A stretch of DNA of 41,574 nt, from assembly GCA_902546095.1 (NCBI GenBank), contig CACCIQ010000008.1, positions 1 through 41,574 of the forward strand, written 5' to 3'. Position numbers and translations under genes: made by a program. Positions 19,943-27,502 of the stretch are shown here, one piece after another; positions within the stretch are counted from its first letter, which is position 1, and the number at the start of each line of letters is the position of its first letter. The notes below the pieces were generated by a model. That model saw nothing but the letters and a program-made list of their open reading frames with translations. It ran no database searches and was not told the origin of the DNA. The stretch comes from an uncultured Bacteroidota bacterium. Its GTDB lineage: Bacteria > Bacteroidota > Bacteroidia > Flavobacteriales > Flavobacteriaceae.

Positions 19943-19950
19943 TAACTTTG
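19943..19950 (+). promoter_or_regulatory. Possible -7 element before second subunit III
   Basis: TAACTTTG fits TAnnTTTG and lies 18 bases before the ATG of the second subunit III gene, in the 33-base gap that is the largest within the cassette. The nearest upstream TTTG is only 13 bases away, shorter than usual, so this may be chance. Confidence 0.3.
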
Positions 19951-19967
19951 TTAAAAGATTTTTGTTA

Positions 19968-20945
19968 ATGAGTTCAACTGTTTCCTCCGCAGATATTCAA
20001 CCTGAATTAACAACAGAACCTAGACCGCTAAATGCAAGCTATGGCAAACTCATGATGTGGTTTTTCATAGTCTCAGATGCCTTAACATTTACAGGTTTTT
20101 TAATTTCTTATGGTTTTGCAAGATTTAAACATATTGACTCATGGCCTATAGCTGATGAGGTATTTACTCACTTTCCCGGGTTACATGGTGTTGATGCACC
20201 TATGTATTATGTTGCATTGATGACATTTATTTTGATTTTTTCATCTGTTACAATGGTTTTGGCTGTTGATGCTGGACATAATAATCAAAAAGATAGAGTA
20301 GTTTTTTACATGTTTCTAACTATAATTGGAGGAGCTGTATTTGTTGGCTCTCAAGCTTGGGAATGGAAAAACTTTATCAAAGGAGAATATGGCGCATTAG
20401 AAACTAAGGGAGGTATGATTATTCAGTTTGTCGATGCTTCTTCAAATAAAAGAGTTTCAATTGATGAATTTGCTGTCTATAAACCTGAGTACAGAGAACA
20501 GCATAAAAGTAATAATGGTTTGTGGTTTAGAAGCGAGTCAGCTCTAGATCAATATTCAGTTGAAGAGGTAACTGAAGGTTTCATGGCTGATCCATCAATT
20601 TTAGTTAGAGTTGAAAAAGTAGATGACAAGGGACATAAGATAATCTTAAACAGAGAAGAATCCATTGAAAAAGTCATGCAAGCTGTTTATGTGGTTCAAG
20701 GGGCAAATCTAATAAGAAATGAATATGGCAACAGGTTATTTGCTGATTTCTTCTTTTTTATTACTGGCTTTCATGGTTTCCATGTTTTTTCTGGTGTAAT
20801 TATTAATATAATTATTTTTATAAATGTTCTTCTAGGAACTTATGAACGCAGAGGACACTATGAGATGGTTGAAAAAGTAGGACTTTATTGGCATTTTGTT
20901 GATTTAGTATGGGTTTTTGTATTCACATTCTTTTACTTAGTTTAA
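19968..20945 (+). CDS. Cytochrome c oxidase subunit III (second copy, with large insert)
   Basis: A 325-residue subunit III homologue. I chose the ATG at 19968 and not an in-frame TTG at 19962, because the ATG gives MSSTVSSADIQ and the TTG adds only two residues. Five helices are predicted: LMMWFFIVSDALTFTGFLIS, MYYVALMTFILIFSSVTMVL, VVFYMFLTIIGGAVFVGSQ (then AWEW), FADFFFFITGFHGFHVFSGV and YWHFVDLVWVFVFTFFYLV. Between helices three and four there is a hydrophilic insert of roughly 100 residues (about 140-255), absent from the neighbouring short copy. Known role: structural subunit of the oxidase. The insert's role is unknown, though long second copies are, to my knowledge, common in flavobacteria. 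Confidence 0.92.
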   Translation: MSSTVSSADIQPELTTEPRPLNASYGKLMMWFFIVSDALTFTGFLISYGFARFKHIDSWPIADEVFTHFPGLHGVDAPMYYVALMTFILIFSSVTMVLAVDAGHNNQKDRVVFYMFLTIIGGAVFVGSQAWEWKNFIKGEYGALETKGGMIIQFVDASSNKRVSIDEFAVYKPEYREQHKSNNGLWFRSESALDQYSVEEVTEGFMADPSILVRVEKVDDKGHKIILNREESIEKVMQAVYVVQGANLIRNEYGNRLFADFFFFITGFHGFHVFSGVIINIIIFINVLLGTYERRGHYEMVEKVGLYWHFVDLVWVFVFTFFYLV

Positions 20946-20951
20946 TTTATT

Positions 20952-21338
20952 ATGGCACACAATACTGAACATAAATTAGAAATATTTAGAGGATTAGTAA
21001 AGTTTAAATCAAACGTTCAAAAAATTTGGGGAGTTTTGATTTTCTTATCCATTGTTACAGCTATTGAAGTTGCACTTGGAATTGTAAAGCCTGAAATTTT
21101 GATGAATTACTTTTTATCCATGAAACTTATTAATTGGATTTTTGTTATTTTAACTTTAGTTAAAGCATATTATATAACATGGGACTTTATGCACATGAGA
21201 GATGAAAAATTTGGTTTACAAGTCTCCGTGGTTATAACACTTATTTTTCTTATTGCTTATGCAGCATTTATTTTTCTTGTTGAGGGAAATTATATATATG
21301 ACATCATGTATGAAGGCTTTGTAAGCTGGAATTTTTAA
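20952..21338 (+). CDS. Cytochrome c oxidase subunit IV family protein
   Basis: A 128-residue membrane protein with three predicted helices (about 24-44, 55-78 and 88-113), the layout of the bacterial caa3-type subunit IV family. The middle helix ends YYITWDFMHMRDEKFGL, matching the conserved H-M-R-D/E patch of this family in Bacteroidota. Subunit IV is a small accessory subunit without cofactors. It starts with ATG 6 bases after the second subunit III and is followed after 9 bases by the SCO-like gene, so co-transcription is very likely. Confidence 0.9.
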   Translation: MAHNTEHKLEIFRGLVKFKSNVQKIWGVLIFLSIVTAIEVALGIVKPEILMNYFLSMKLINWIFVILTLVKAYYITWDFMHMRDEKFGLQVSVVITLIFLIAYAAFIFLVEGNYIYDIMYEGFVSWNF

Positions 21339-21347
21339 TTTTTTATT

Positions 21348-21980
21348 GTGAAAAAATACATAGTACTTACAATACTATTTGTACTCCCATTAGTTGCCTA
21401 TCTTTTTTTTGCATCCGGAGTAAATAACTTTGCAAAGCTTCCAGTTCTTAAAGATAATATTACCAGCACATCATCTCACAGTGAAATAAAACTAGAGGAT
21501 AAAATTTCTATTATTTTCTTCTTAGGTAACAATATTGGTGATCGACAAGGAGATGCACTTAATTTAAATCAAAAAATATATAAAAGATTTTATCAATTTA
21601 ATGACTTTCAGTTTGTTGCAATATGTCCAATTGGATCCGAAAACTTAGCAAATGATTTAAAAAATAAATTAGAATCAGGAACAAACACTAATATGGAAAA
21701 ATGGAATTTTCTTTTTTTAGAGCCTGATTCAATAATCGATATCTTCAATAGTCTCTCAACTGATGTCAATTTAGATTATAATTATGGCTCTCCATATGTT
21801 TATATAATTGATAAAAAATTATCACAGAGAGGTAGAAATGATGATAATGGTATAAAATTTGGTTACGATTCAAGGTCAGTGGCTGACATAAATAACTTTA
21901 TGGTTGATGATGTTAAAATTATTTTAGCTGAATATCGACTAGCACTGAAAAAGAACGGAGTAACTAGAAAAGACTTATGA
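21348..21980 (+). CDS. Membrane-anchored SCO-like protein lacking the copper-binding cysteines
   Basis: A 210-residue protein starting with GTG. Residues about 4-24 are a membrane anchor or uncleaved signal, after which the protein should face the periplasm. The strand-helix pattern (ISIIFFLGNNIGD, FQFVAICPIGSEN, WNFLFLEPDS, SPYVYIIDK) looks like a thioredoxin or SCO fold, but where SCO proteins have CxxxC this one reads GNNIGDRQG, and the sole cysteine is Cys93. Its stop overlaps the ATG of the true SCO gene. Function is not known; placement suggests oxidase assembly. The fold assignment is inference from pattern and context. Similar unnamed genes occupy this slot in other flavobacteria as far as I recall. 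Confidence 0.7.
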   Translation: MKKYIVLTILFVLPLVAYLFFASGVNNFAKLPVLKDNITSTSSHSEIKLEDKISIIFFLGNNIGDRQGDALNLNQKIYKRFYQFNDFQFVAICPIGSENLANDLKNKLESGTNTNMEKWNFLFLEPDSIIDIFNSLSTDVNLDYNYGSPYVYIIDKKLSQRGRNDDNGIKFGYDSRSVADINNFMVDDVKIILAEYRLALKKNGVTRKDL

Positions 21981-22684
21981 AAAATAAATCCTATATAGGT
22001 TTAATTATAATAATAATTTTATTTGGATATTGGTTTATTCCCAAAATTTATAATAGAATCTCAACTGACAGTACAGTTGACTCGATAAGATCACAATCTA
22101 TTGATAAATCTTCTAAATTATCATTTATAAATTTGAATGGTACGTCTAGAAAAGTTCCTGATTTTATATTTTTAAATCAGGACAGTATATATATTGGAAA
22201 CGAAGATTTTTCTGGTAAAGTATATGTAGCAGAATTCTTTTTTACATCATGTCCTTTAATATGTATTGAGATGAATCAAAATATGAAAATATTGGATGAA
22301 GAGTTTGGAGATAGAGATGATTTTGGAATTGCATCTTTTACAATAGATCCATTGACTGATACGCCAAAAGTTTTAAAAGAATATTCGGAAAGACTTGAAG
22401 TAAAATCAAAAAATTGGCATTTCCTAACTGGAAATATTGATAGTGTTTATGAATTATCAAATACTGGATTTAATATATTTGCCGGGGTTAATCCTGCAAT
22501 TGCAGGAGGTTTCGAGCATCAAGGATTTTTTGCTCTAATTGACAAGAATGGATATATTCGATCTAGAACAGATAAAGATGGTAACCCAATAGTTTATTAT
22601 TTGGGCATCACATCAAATCAGAGCGATGTTCAGGGTATTGAAATGATTAAAGAAGATATAATTAAACTATTAAAGAATGGCTAG
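21977..22684 (+). CDS. SCO1/SenC family copper chaperone
   Basis: SCO proteins deliver copper to, or reduce, the CuA site of cytochrome c oxidase subunit II at the outer face of the inner membrane. The 235-residue protein has an N-terminal anchor helix (about residues 5-22) and a thioredoxin-like domain with the copper ligands intact: Cys92 and Cys96 in FFFTSCPLICIEMNQ, and His181 in GGFEHQGFFALID. The SFTIDPLTDTP strand is also typical. It starts with an ATG overlapping the stop of the cysteine-poor relative and overlaps the DUF420 gene by 8 bases at its end, so the three genes are translationally close-packed. Confidence 0.95.
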   Translation: MKNKSYIGLIIIIILFGYWFIPKIYNRISTDSTVDSIRSQSIDKSSKLSFINLNGTSRKVPDFIFLNQDSIYIGNEDFSGKVYVAEFFFTSCPLICIEMNQNMKILDEEFGDRDDFGIASFTIDPLTDTPKVLKEYSERLEVKSKNWHFLTGNIDSVYELSNTGFNIFAGVNPAIAGGFEHQGFFALIDKNGYIRSRTDKDGNPIVYYLGITSNQSDVQGIEMIKEDIIKLLKNG

Positions 22685-23267
22685 TAAAAATAATATTTAT
22701 GACATATTAATTTGGGTAGTTTCGATTTTGGTCCCAGTTGTTGTTGCGTTACTCTTATTTACAAAATGGGAATATGATCAATTGGTATTTGATATGCGTA
22801 TCCCAAATTATGACCCTGTTATACTAATGGATAACTTACCAACGGCAAAACCATTAACTTTTCTTCCTCCTATATATGCAACTATTAACGGATTAACAGC
22901 AGTACTTCTGGTTATAGCAGTTTATTATATAAAAAATGGTAAAAGAAAAATTCATGAAAATATAATAAAGGTTTGCATAGCACTTTCTTTATCTTTCTTG
23001 GTAATGTACATTGCTTATCACATAACAACAGATCCTACTCCATTTGGGGGGTCTGGCTTAGTATCATACATTTATTTCTTTATTTTAATTACGCATATTT
23101 TATTGTCTATAGTTGTAATTCCAATGGTTTTGGTAAGTTACTCAAGAGCTTTTCAATCAAAATTTTCGTCACATAAAAAGATAGCTAAAGTTACATTTCC
23201 TGTATGGCTTTATGTTGCTGTAACTGGTGTTATTGTATATTTAATGATTTCACCTTATTACTCATGA
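22677..23267 (+). CDS. DUF420 membrane protein, oxidase assembly
   Basis: A 196-residue protein with five predicted helices. It carries DUF420 landmarks: the LPPIYATINGLTAVLL helix, MYIAYHITTDPTPFGG, a helix with FFILITHILLSIVVIPMVL, and a last helix following SHKKIAKVTFPVWLYVAVTG. Conserved histidines in the middle helices are typical. The family includes CtaM, which Gram-positive bacteria need for active heme A oxidases, so a role in maturing the oxidase is likely here too. It begins inside the SCO gene (8-base overlap) and its stop overlaps the ATG of the CxxC mini-protein. Confidence 0.9.
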   Translation: MASKNNIYDILIWVVSILVPVVVALLLFTKWEYDQLVFDMRIPNYDPVILMDNLPTAKPLTFLPPIYATINGLTAVLLVIAVYYIKNGKRKIHENIIKVCIALSLSFLVMYIAYHITTDPTPFGGSGLVSYIYFFILITHILLSIVVIPMVLVSYSRAFQSKFSSHKKIAKVTFPVWLYVAVTGVIVYLMISPYYS

Positions 23268-23443
23268 TTTACTACAGTATACAATGCTCAATGTGTAAAG
23301 CTGTACTTGAGTCAGGTGCAGATCAACAAGTGGCTGAAAGCCTAAATGAGGGCATAGCTTACCTGGCTGCAATCCCATATATATTGGCAGGTTTAAGTAT
23401 TTTTATTATTTATAGAAAATACTACAGGGCTAAAAAGTCGTGA
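23264..23443 (+). CDS. 59-residue membrane protein with CxxC motif
   Basis: The start is the ATG at 23264, which overlaps the DUF420 stop (ATGA); an upstream TTG-type extension in this frame is only shadow sequence of DUF420. The protein opens MIYYSIQCSMCKAVLES, with Cys8 and Cys11 in a CxxC, then a short polar loop and one clear membrane helix (about residues 32-51), ending in a basic tail YRKYYRAKKS. The N-terminal hydrophobic stretch is too short to judge as a helix. Proteins of this form recur at the end of the SCO-DUF420 group in Bacteroidota, to my recollection without an assigned function. A role in metal or heme handling for the oxidase would fit the CxxC and the context but is inference. 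Confidence 0.8.
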   Translation: MIYYSIQCSMCKAVLESGADQQVAESLNEGIAYLAAIPYILAGLSIFIIYRKYYRAKKS

Positions 23444-23444
23444 T

Positions 23445-24677
23445 TTAAGAAGCTTCTTTAAGCCCAGAAAAGTTGATGCCGTCAAGTTTCTTTTTTGTGT
23501 AGCTTTTGTCGACATGTAAAATCTTTGTTTTTGATCCAGGTAAATTAAACATATCATCAATCAATATTGACTCACAAATAGATCTAAGTCCTCTAGCGCC
23601 TAATTTAAATTCTAAAGCTTTTTCAACAATATGATCCAATGCATCATCATCAAAACTTAGACTAATTCCATCAATTTCAAACAATTTAAAATACTGTTTT
23701 ACGAGTGCATTTTTTGGCTGTGTTAGAATTTGTCTTAGATCTTTTGAATCAAGATCAAGCATATATGTAAGGATTGGTAGTCTTCCTAATATTTCAGGAA
23801 TTAATCCAAAATCCTTTAAGTCATTTGGAATAATATTTTTAACTATTTGATTAGACTGTACGACAGATTTAAGCTTAGAATTTTTAAATCCAACGGCATT
23901 CATATTTAATCTTTTAGAAATTATTTTTTCAATTCCATCAAATGCTCCCCCAGCTATAAATAATATATTGGAAGTATTTAATTTAATGAAGTTTTGGTCA
24001 GGGTGTTTTCTACCACCTTTTGGTGGGACATTTACAACCGTACCTTCCATTAGCTTCAAAAGAGCTTGTTGAACTCCTTCACCAGATACGTCTCTCGTGA
24101 TTGAAGGATTATCATTTTTTCTTGAAATCTTATCAATTTCATCAATAAAAATAATTCCTTTCTCAGCCTTTTCAATATTGTAGTCAGACGCTTGTAATAG
24201 TCTTGTTAAAATATTTTCTACATCCTCACCAACATAGCCAGCCTCCGTCAAAACTGTAGCATCAACAATTGCTAAAGGAACATCAAGCATTTTTGAAATA
24301 GTTTTAGCTATAAGAGTCTTTCCAGTTCCCGTAGGCCCAACCATTATAACATTACTTTTCTCAATTTCAATATTATCATCACTTATTTTTTGATTGATTC
24401 TTTTGTAATGATTGTATACACAAACAGAGATAACTTTTTTAGAATAATCTTGTCCAATCACATAATCATCAAGATATTGTTTTATTTCCTTGGGGTTAAT
24501 TAGTTCGCTTTTTTCAATATTAATTGAAGATTCATTTGATTTATTTTGATGATTTAAAATAGAAAAGGCTTGTTCAATACATTGATCACAAATATGAGCA
24601 TCTTGACCTGCTACTAGTATTTTTGTTTGTAGTTTATTTAATCCACAAAATGAGCACGATAATCTATCTTCAGACAT
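23445..24677 (-). CDS. clpX: ClpX, ATP-binding subunit of ClpXP protease
   Basis: AAA+ unfoldase that recognises tagged substrates, unfolds them and feeds them to ClpP. The 410-residue protein has an N-terminal zinc-binding domain with Cys8, Cys11, Cys30 and Cys33, Walker A GPTGTGKT at 114-121, Walker B IIFIDEIDK, the GGRKHP pore-region motif, sensor regions (LKLMEGT; FKLGARGLRSICESIL) and a normal C-terminus. The ClpP-docking loop position reads VGF where Proteobacteria have IGF, which I believe is usual in this phylum. It is the last gene of a tig-clpP-clpX unit and lies 8 bases after clpP. Its stop is 1 base from the stop of the convergent CxxC mini-protein. Confidence 0.97.
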   Translation of the reverse strand: MSEDRLSCSFCGLNKLQTKILVAGQDAHICDQCIEQAFSILNHQNKSNESSINIEKSELINPKEIKQYLDDYVIGQDYSKKVISVCVYNHYKRINQKISDDNIEIEKSNVIMVGPTGTGKTLIAKTISKMLDVPLAIVDATVLTEAGYVGEDVENILTRLLQASDYNIEKAEKGIIFIDEIDKISRKNDNPSITRDVSGEGVQQALLKLMEGTVVNVPPKGGRKHPDQNFIKLNTSNILFIAGGAFDGIEKIISKRLNMNAVGFKNSKLKSVVQSNQIVKNIIPNDLKDFGLIPEILGRLPILTYMLDLDSKDLRQILTQPKNALVKQYFKLFEIDGISLSFDDDALDHIVEKALEFKLGARGLRSICESILIDDMFNLPGSKTKILHVDKSYTKKKLDGINFSGLKEAS

Positions 24678-24685
24678 TTATTAAG

Positions 24686-25345
24686 TTATTTTTTGGAGAG
24701 CACTTCATCAATCATCCCATACTTTTTAGCTTCCGGTGCTTTCATCCAATAATCTCTGTCAGAATCTTCATACACCTTATCATATTTCTGACCAGTATGA
24801 CTAGCTATAATTTCATATAATTCTTTCTTTAATTTACCAATCTCTCTTGCAGTGATTTCAATATCTGATGCTTGGCCTTGAGCTCCACCTAGAGGCTGAT
24901 GTATCATAACTCTTGAATGAGTCAAACCAGATCTTTTACCTTTCTCACCAGCGCATAAAAGAACTGCTGACATTGAAGCGGCAATTCCAGTACAAATAGT
25001 AGCAACATTAGGTCCAATAAATTGCATAGTATCATAAATACCAAGCCCAGCATAAACAGATCCTCCAGGCGAATTGATGTAAATCTGTATATCTTTTTCT
25101 TTATCAGTACTTTCAAGGAATAATAATTGAGCTTGAATAATATTTGCAACCGAGTCATTAATTGCAGTGCCTAAAAAAATTATTCTATCCATCATAAGCC
25201 TAGAAAACACATCCATTTGAGCAACATTAAGTTGTCTTTCTTCAATAATATAAGGCGTCATGCTACTAATGATTTTGTCATAATACATGGAATTTACACC
25301 ATGATGTTTTGTAGCATATTTTTTAAATTCTTCTGAATAATTCAT
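24686..25345 (-). CDS. clpP: ClpP, ATP-dependent Clp protease proteolytic subunit
   Basis: Serine protease that forms the double-ring chamber of ClpXP. The 219-residue protein contains the catalytic triad in standard context: Ser124 in GIAASMSAVLL, His149 in SRVMIHQPLGGAQG, and Asp198 in DSDRDYWMKAPEA. The substrate-strand motif YINSPGGSVYAGLGIYDTMQ is intact. The N-terminal ~30 residues before RQLNV are a little longer than in E. coli and may be partly a propeptide, as in many Bacteroidota copies. It sits 9 bases after tig and 8 bases before clpX on the minus strand, the classical tig-clpP-clpX operon. Confidence 0.97.
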   Translation of the reverse strand: MNYSEEFKKYATKHHGVNSMYYDKIISSMTPYIIEERQLNVAQMDVFSRLMMDRIIFLGTAINDSVANIIQAQLLFLESTDKEKDIQIYINSPGGSVYAGLGIYDTMQFIGPNVATICTGIAASMSAVLLCAGEKGKRSGLTHSRVMIHQPLGGAQGQASDIEITAREIGKLKKELYEIIASHTGQKYDKVYEDSDRDYWMKAPEAKKYGMIDEVLSKK

Positions 25346-25354
25346 GTTATAAAG

Positions 25355-26680
25355 TTAATTATTTTTCTTGTAGGCTATTTCAATATACTCTTCATAAGAA
25401 ACTTTTTTTATCTTTTTGTTCACTTTTTCCTTGTAAATCAATAATAATTTTTCACTGATCATTTGATTACTTATCCTTTTAACTTCATCTTGGTTAGACA
25501 TAATTCTTTGAAGTATTGAGTTCAATTCCTTTTCATCAGGATTTTTTTGCCCATATGCAGCCATTTGATTTTTTATCATGTTGGTCGCAAATTCTTTTAT
25601 GGTATCAATATTAATTTTTATATCATTTTCATTGATTATTTTCTCTTCAATTAGCTGATACTTTATCCCTTTTTCTGAATTCAAGTACTCTTTCTCTAAT
25701 TCTTCATCGTTTAATGATTCCTTAGAATTGAGCTTCATTAGCCTTTTTAGAAAATCTTTTGGAAGATTTATTTTTGAGGAATCTATTACTGCCTCAGTAA
25801 CATCATTTAAAAATTTCTGATCAGATTGATTAATAAATTGTTTTTCAATATCAGTTTTAATTTTTGATTTAAAATCCTTTAAATTTTTTATTGAATCATT
25901 TGGATAAACTTTTTTAAATAAATCTTCATTAGCTTCCGCCTTTTGATTTTTATTTAATTCTTGTAGCTTAAAACTAATCTCATTAATCTTATTTAAACTA
26001 TTTTCATCTAAACCTGTTAATTTATTTAGATCATCTTTATCATCAAAAACTTCCTTTGGATTTATTTTTATCTCCTCACCAACTTTAAGTTTCAAAAATT
26101 TTTTGAAAGTTGTCTTTGAAAGCTGAGATGCTAAAAAATTAGCCTCTTTTATAAAATCTAATTCTTCTGATGAAAAATTACCAATAACATTAACATTATC
26201 TTCAATTTTTGAGACAGAAATTAATTTACCATATTGACTTTGATATGATTCAATTTGATTTTTTATCATTAAATCACCAGCAAGTATTTGATAATGAGTT
26301 ATTGGTTTTTTGAGTTTATAATTTAATTTAAAGGATGGTTTGTTAGCGACATCAAAATTAAATATTATATCGTTTTTTTTCCAATCAATATCATCATTTT
26401 CACTTGGAATAGGATTTCCTAAAATTGAAAGATTATTTTCTGTAATATACTTTGATAATTCACTCTGAACTAATTTGTTGATTTCATCGACTTTTACAGG
26501 TAATTCATATTGTTTTTTTATCATTCCTAATGGAACAAAACCCTTTCTAAATCCAGGAACATTAGCCTTTTTCTTATAATCATTTAAGATTGATTCTACT
26601 TTGTCCTTATAATCTTGACTTGAAATTTCAAGAGTGATTATAGATAATTCTTTATTTTTCTTTTTTAAATCGATATTCAT
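25355..26680 (-). CDS. tig: Trigger factor
   Basis: Ribosome-associated chaperone that shields nascent chains at the exit tunnel. The 441 residues include the N-terminal ribosome-binding domain with signature VPGFRKGFVPLGMIKKQY (about residues 39-56) and the C-terminal helical arms. The central region (about 150-250), where other trigger factors have an FKBP-type peptidyl-prolyl isomerase, does not show the usual GFIPGFE-type active-site strand; only a motif like LKVGEEIKINPKEVF remains, so isomerase activity may be lost. It is the first gene of tig-clpP-clpX, with a good promoter upstream and a leader of only about 10 bases. It is very lysine-rich, like its neighbours in this AT-rich genome. 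Confidence 0.93.
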   Translation of the reverse strand: MNIDLKKKNKELSIITLEISSQDYKDKVESILNDYKKKANVPGFRKGFVPLGMIKKQYELPVKVDEINKLVQSELSKYITENNLSILGNPIPSENDDIDWKKNDIIFNFDVANKPSFKLNYKLKKPITHYQILAGDLMIKNQIESYQSQYGKLISVSKIEDNVNVIGNFSSEELDFIKEANFLASQLSKTTFKKFLKLKVGEEIKINPKEVFDDKDDLNKLTGLDENSLNKINEISFKLQELNKNQKAEANEDLFKKVYPNDSIKNLKDFKSKIKTDIEKQFINQSDQKFLNDVTEAVIDSSKINLPKDFLKRLMKLNSKESLNDEELEKEYLNSEKGIKYQLIEEKIINENDIKINIDTIKEFATNMIKNQMAAYGQKNPDEKELNSILQRIMSNQDEVKRISNQMISEKLLLIYKEKVNKKIKKVSYEEYIEIAYKKNN

Positions 26681-26696
26681 TTGTCAAAATAGCGCT

Positions 26697-26727
26697 CAAA
26701 AGTAATCTTTTTTGAAGTTTGCAGCAA
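26697..26727 (-). promoter_or_regulatory. Bacteroidota-type promoter for tig-clpP-clpX
   Basis: On the minus strand, TTG (26727-26725), a 20-base spacer and TACTTTTG (26704-26697) match the TTTG / TAnnTTTG pattern, with one base off at the first position of the -33 element. The -7 element lies 16 bases before the tig ATG, giving a very short leader. It occupies most of the 57-base gap between tig and the hydrolase gene. Confidence 0.6.
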
Positions 26728-26737
26728 CTAATTTAGT

Positions 26738-27502
26738 TTATAAATAATTTAAACATATTGAAAAAAAATCATCTGGATTTTCGTGGTGAATCCAATGTCC
26801 AGCATTTTTGATTTCAGTTAACTTATAATTAGGAAATAGTTTAGATGTAATCTTTAAATTTTCTGAGTCTATGTAATCTGAATTTTCACCTTTTATAAAC
26901 AGAACTTCCTTTACGTATTCTTTGTGATAATAGATAGAAGAAGTTACATTAGAATATGTTTTTTGTAAAACCTTAATATTGGATTTATATTCAAAACTTC
27001 CATCCAATGACCTCTTTAAATTTTTTGATAAAAATAAAATAAATCCATGATCATCAAAATATTTTTTTAAATGTAAATTAAACTCATTTCTTGATTTAAT
27101 TTGTTTAAGATTTATACTTAATAACGAATCAAAAATTAAGTCATAAGTTTTATTATAACTAACTGGAAGTATATCAACAACGATAAGTTTTTCTACTAGA
27201 TCAGGATAAATTAAACTAAATAACATTGCGGTCTTGCCTCCCATTGAATGACCAATTATTGAAACACTATTAATGTTAAATTTAGACATGTATTCATGTA
27301 GATCTTTAACCATTAATTCATAATTAAATTCATTAGAATGAAAGCTTTTTCCATGATTTCTTTGGTCTAGTAAGTGAACTTCAAAATTATTTTCTGAAAT
27401 TTTTTTAGAAAAAGTAATCCAGTTATCAAGAGATCCTAAAAAGCCATGAAGTATTATAATTTTCTTTTTGCTTGAGCCTAATACTTTACTATTTAGAATC
27501 AT
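26738..27502 (-). CDS. Alpha/beta hydrolase
   Basis: A 254-residue cytoplasmic hydrolase of the alpha/beta fold, resembling the YbfF-type esterases; the substrate is unknown. Visible motifs: HGFLGSLDNW at 19-28 (oxyanion region), LLDQRNHGKS at 44-53, the nucleophile elbow GHSMGG with Ser86, and the C-terminal catalytic histidine in NAGHWIHHENPDDF. The start is the ATG at 27502, whose A is shared with the pdxJ stop (TGATG); an in-frame TTG one codon upstream is possible but less likely. It is probably co-transcribed with pdxJ. A link to vitamin B6 metabolism is suggested only by position. Confidence 0.88.
   Translation of the reverse strand: MILNSKVLGSSKKKIIILHGFLGSLDNWITFSKKISENNFEVHLLDQRNHGKSFHSNEFNYELMVKDLHEYMSKFNINSVSIIGHSMGGKTAMLFSLIYPDLVEKLIVVDILPVSYNKTYDLIFDSLLSINLKQIKSRNEFNLHLKKYFDDHGFILFLSKNLKRSLDGSFEYKSNIKVLQKTYSNVTSSIYYHKEYVKEVLFIKGENSDYIDSENLKITSKLFPNYKLTEIKNAGHWIHHENPDDFFSICLNYL

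Noticed and set aside
19962-19967. Upstream TTG start for the second subunit III; similar short extensions at 29893 (uppS) and 27505 (hydrolase)
   Set aside because: An ATG one to three codons downstream gives the same family start, so the ATG was preferred.
23204-23263. Cysteine-rich N-terminal extension (MALCCCNWCYC) of the CxxC mini-protein
   Set aside because: It is DUF420 coding sequence in a shifted frame; the ATG at 23264 overlapping the stop is the better start.
23447-23458. Perfect 12-base palindrome AAGAAGCTTCTT at the end of clpX
   Set aside because: No loop and no T tract, and it codes the normal ClpX C-terminus; not a convincing terminator or operator.
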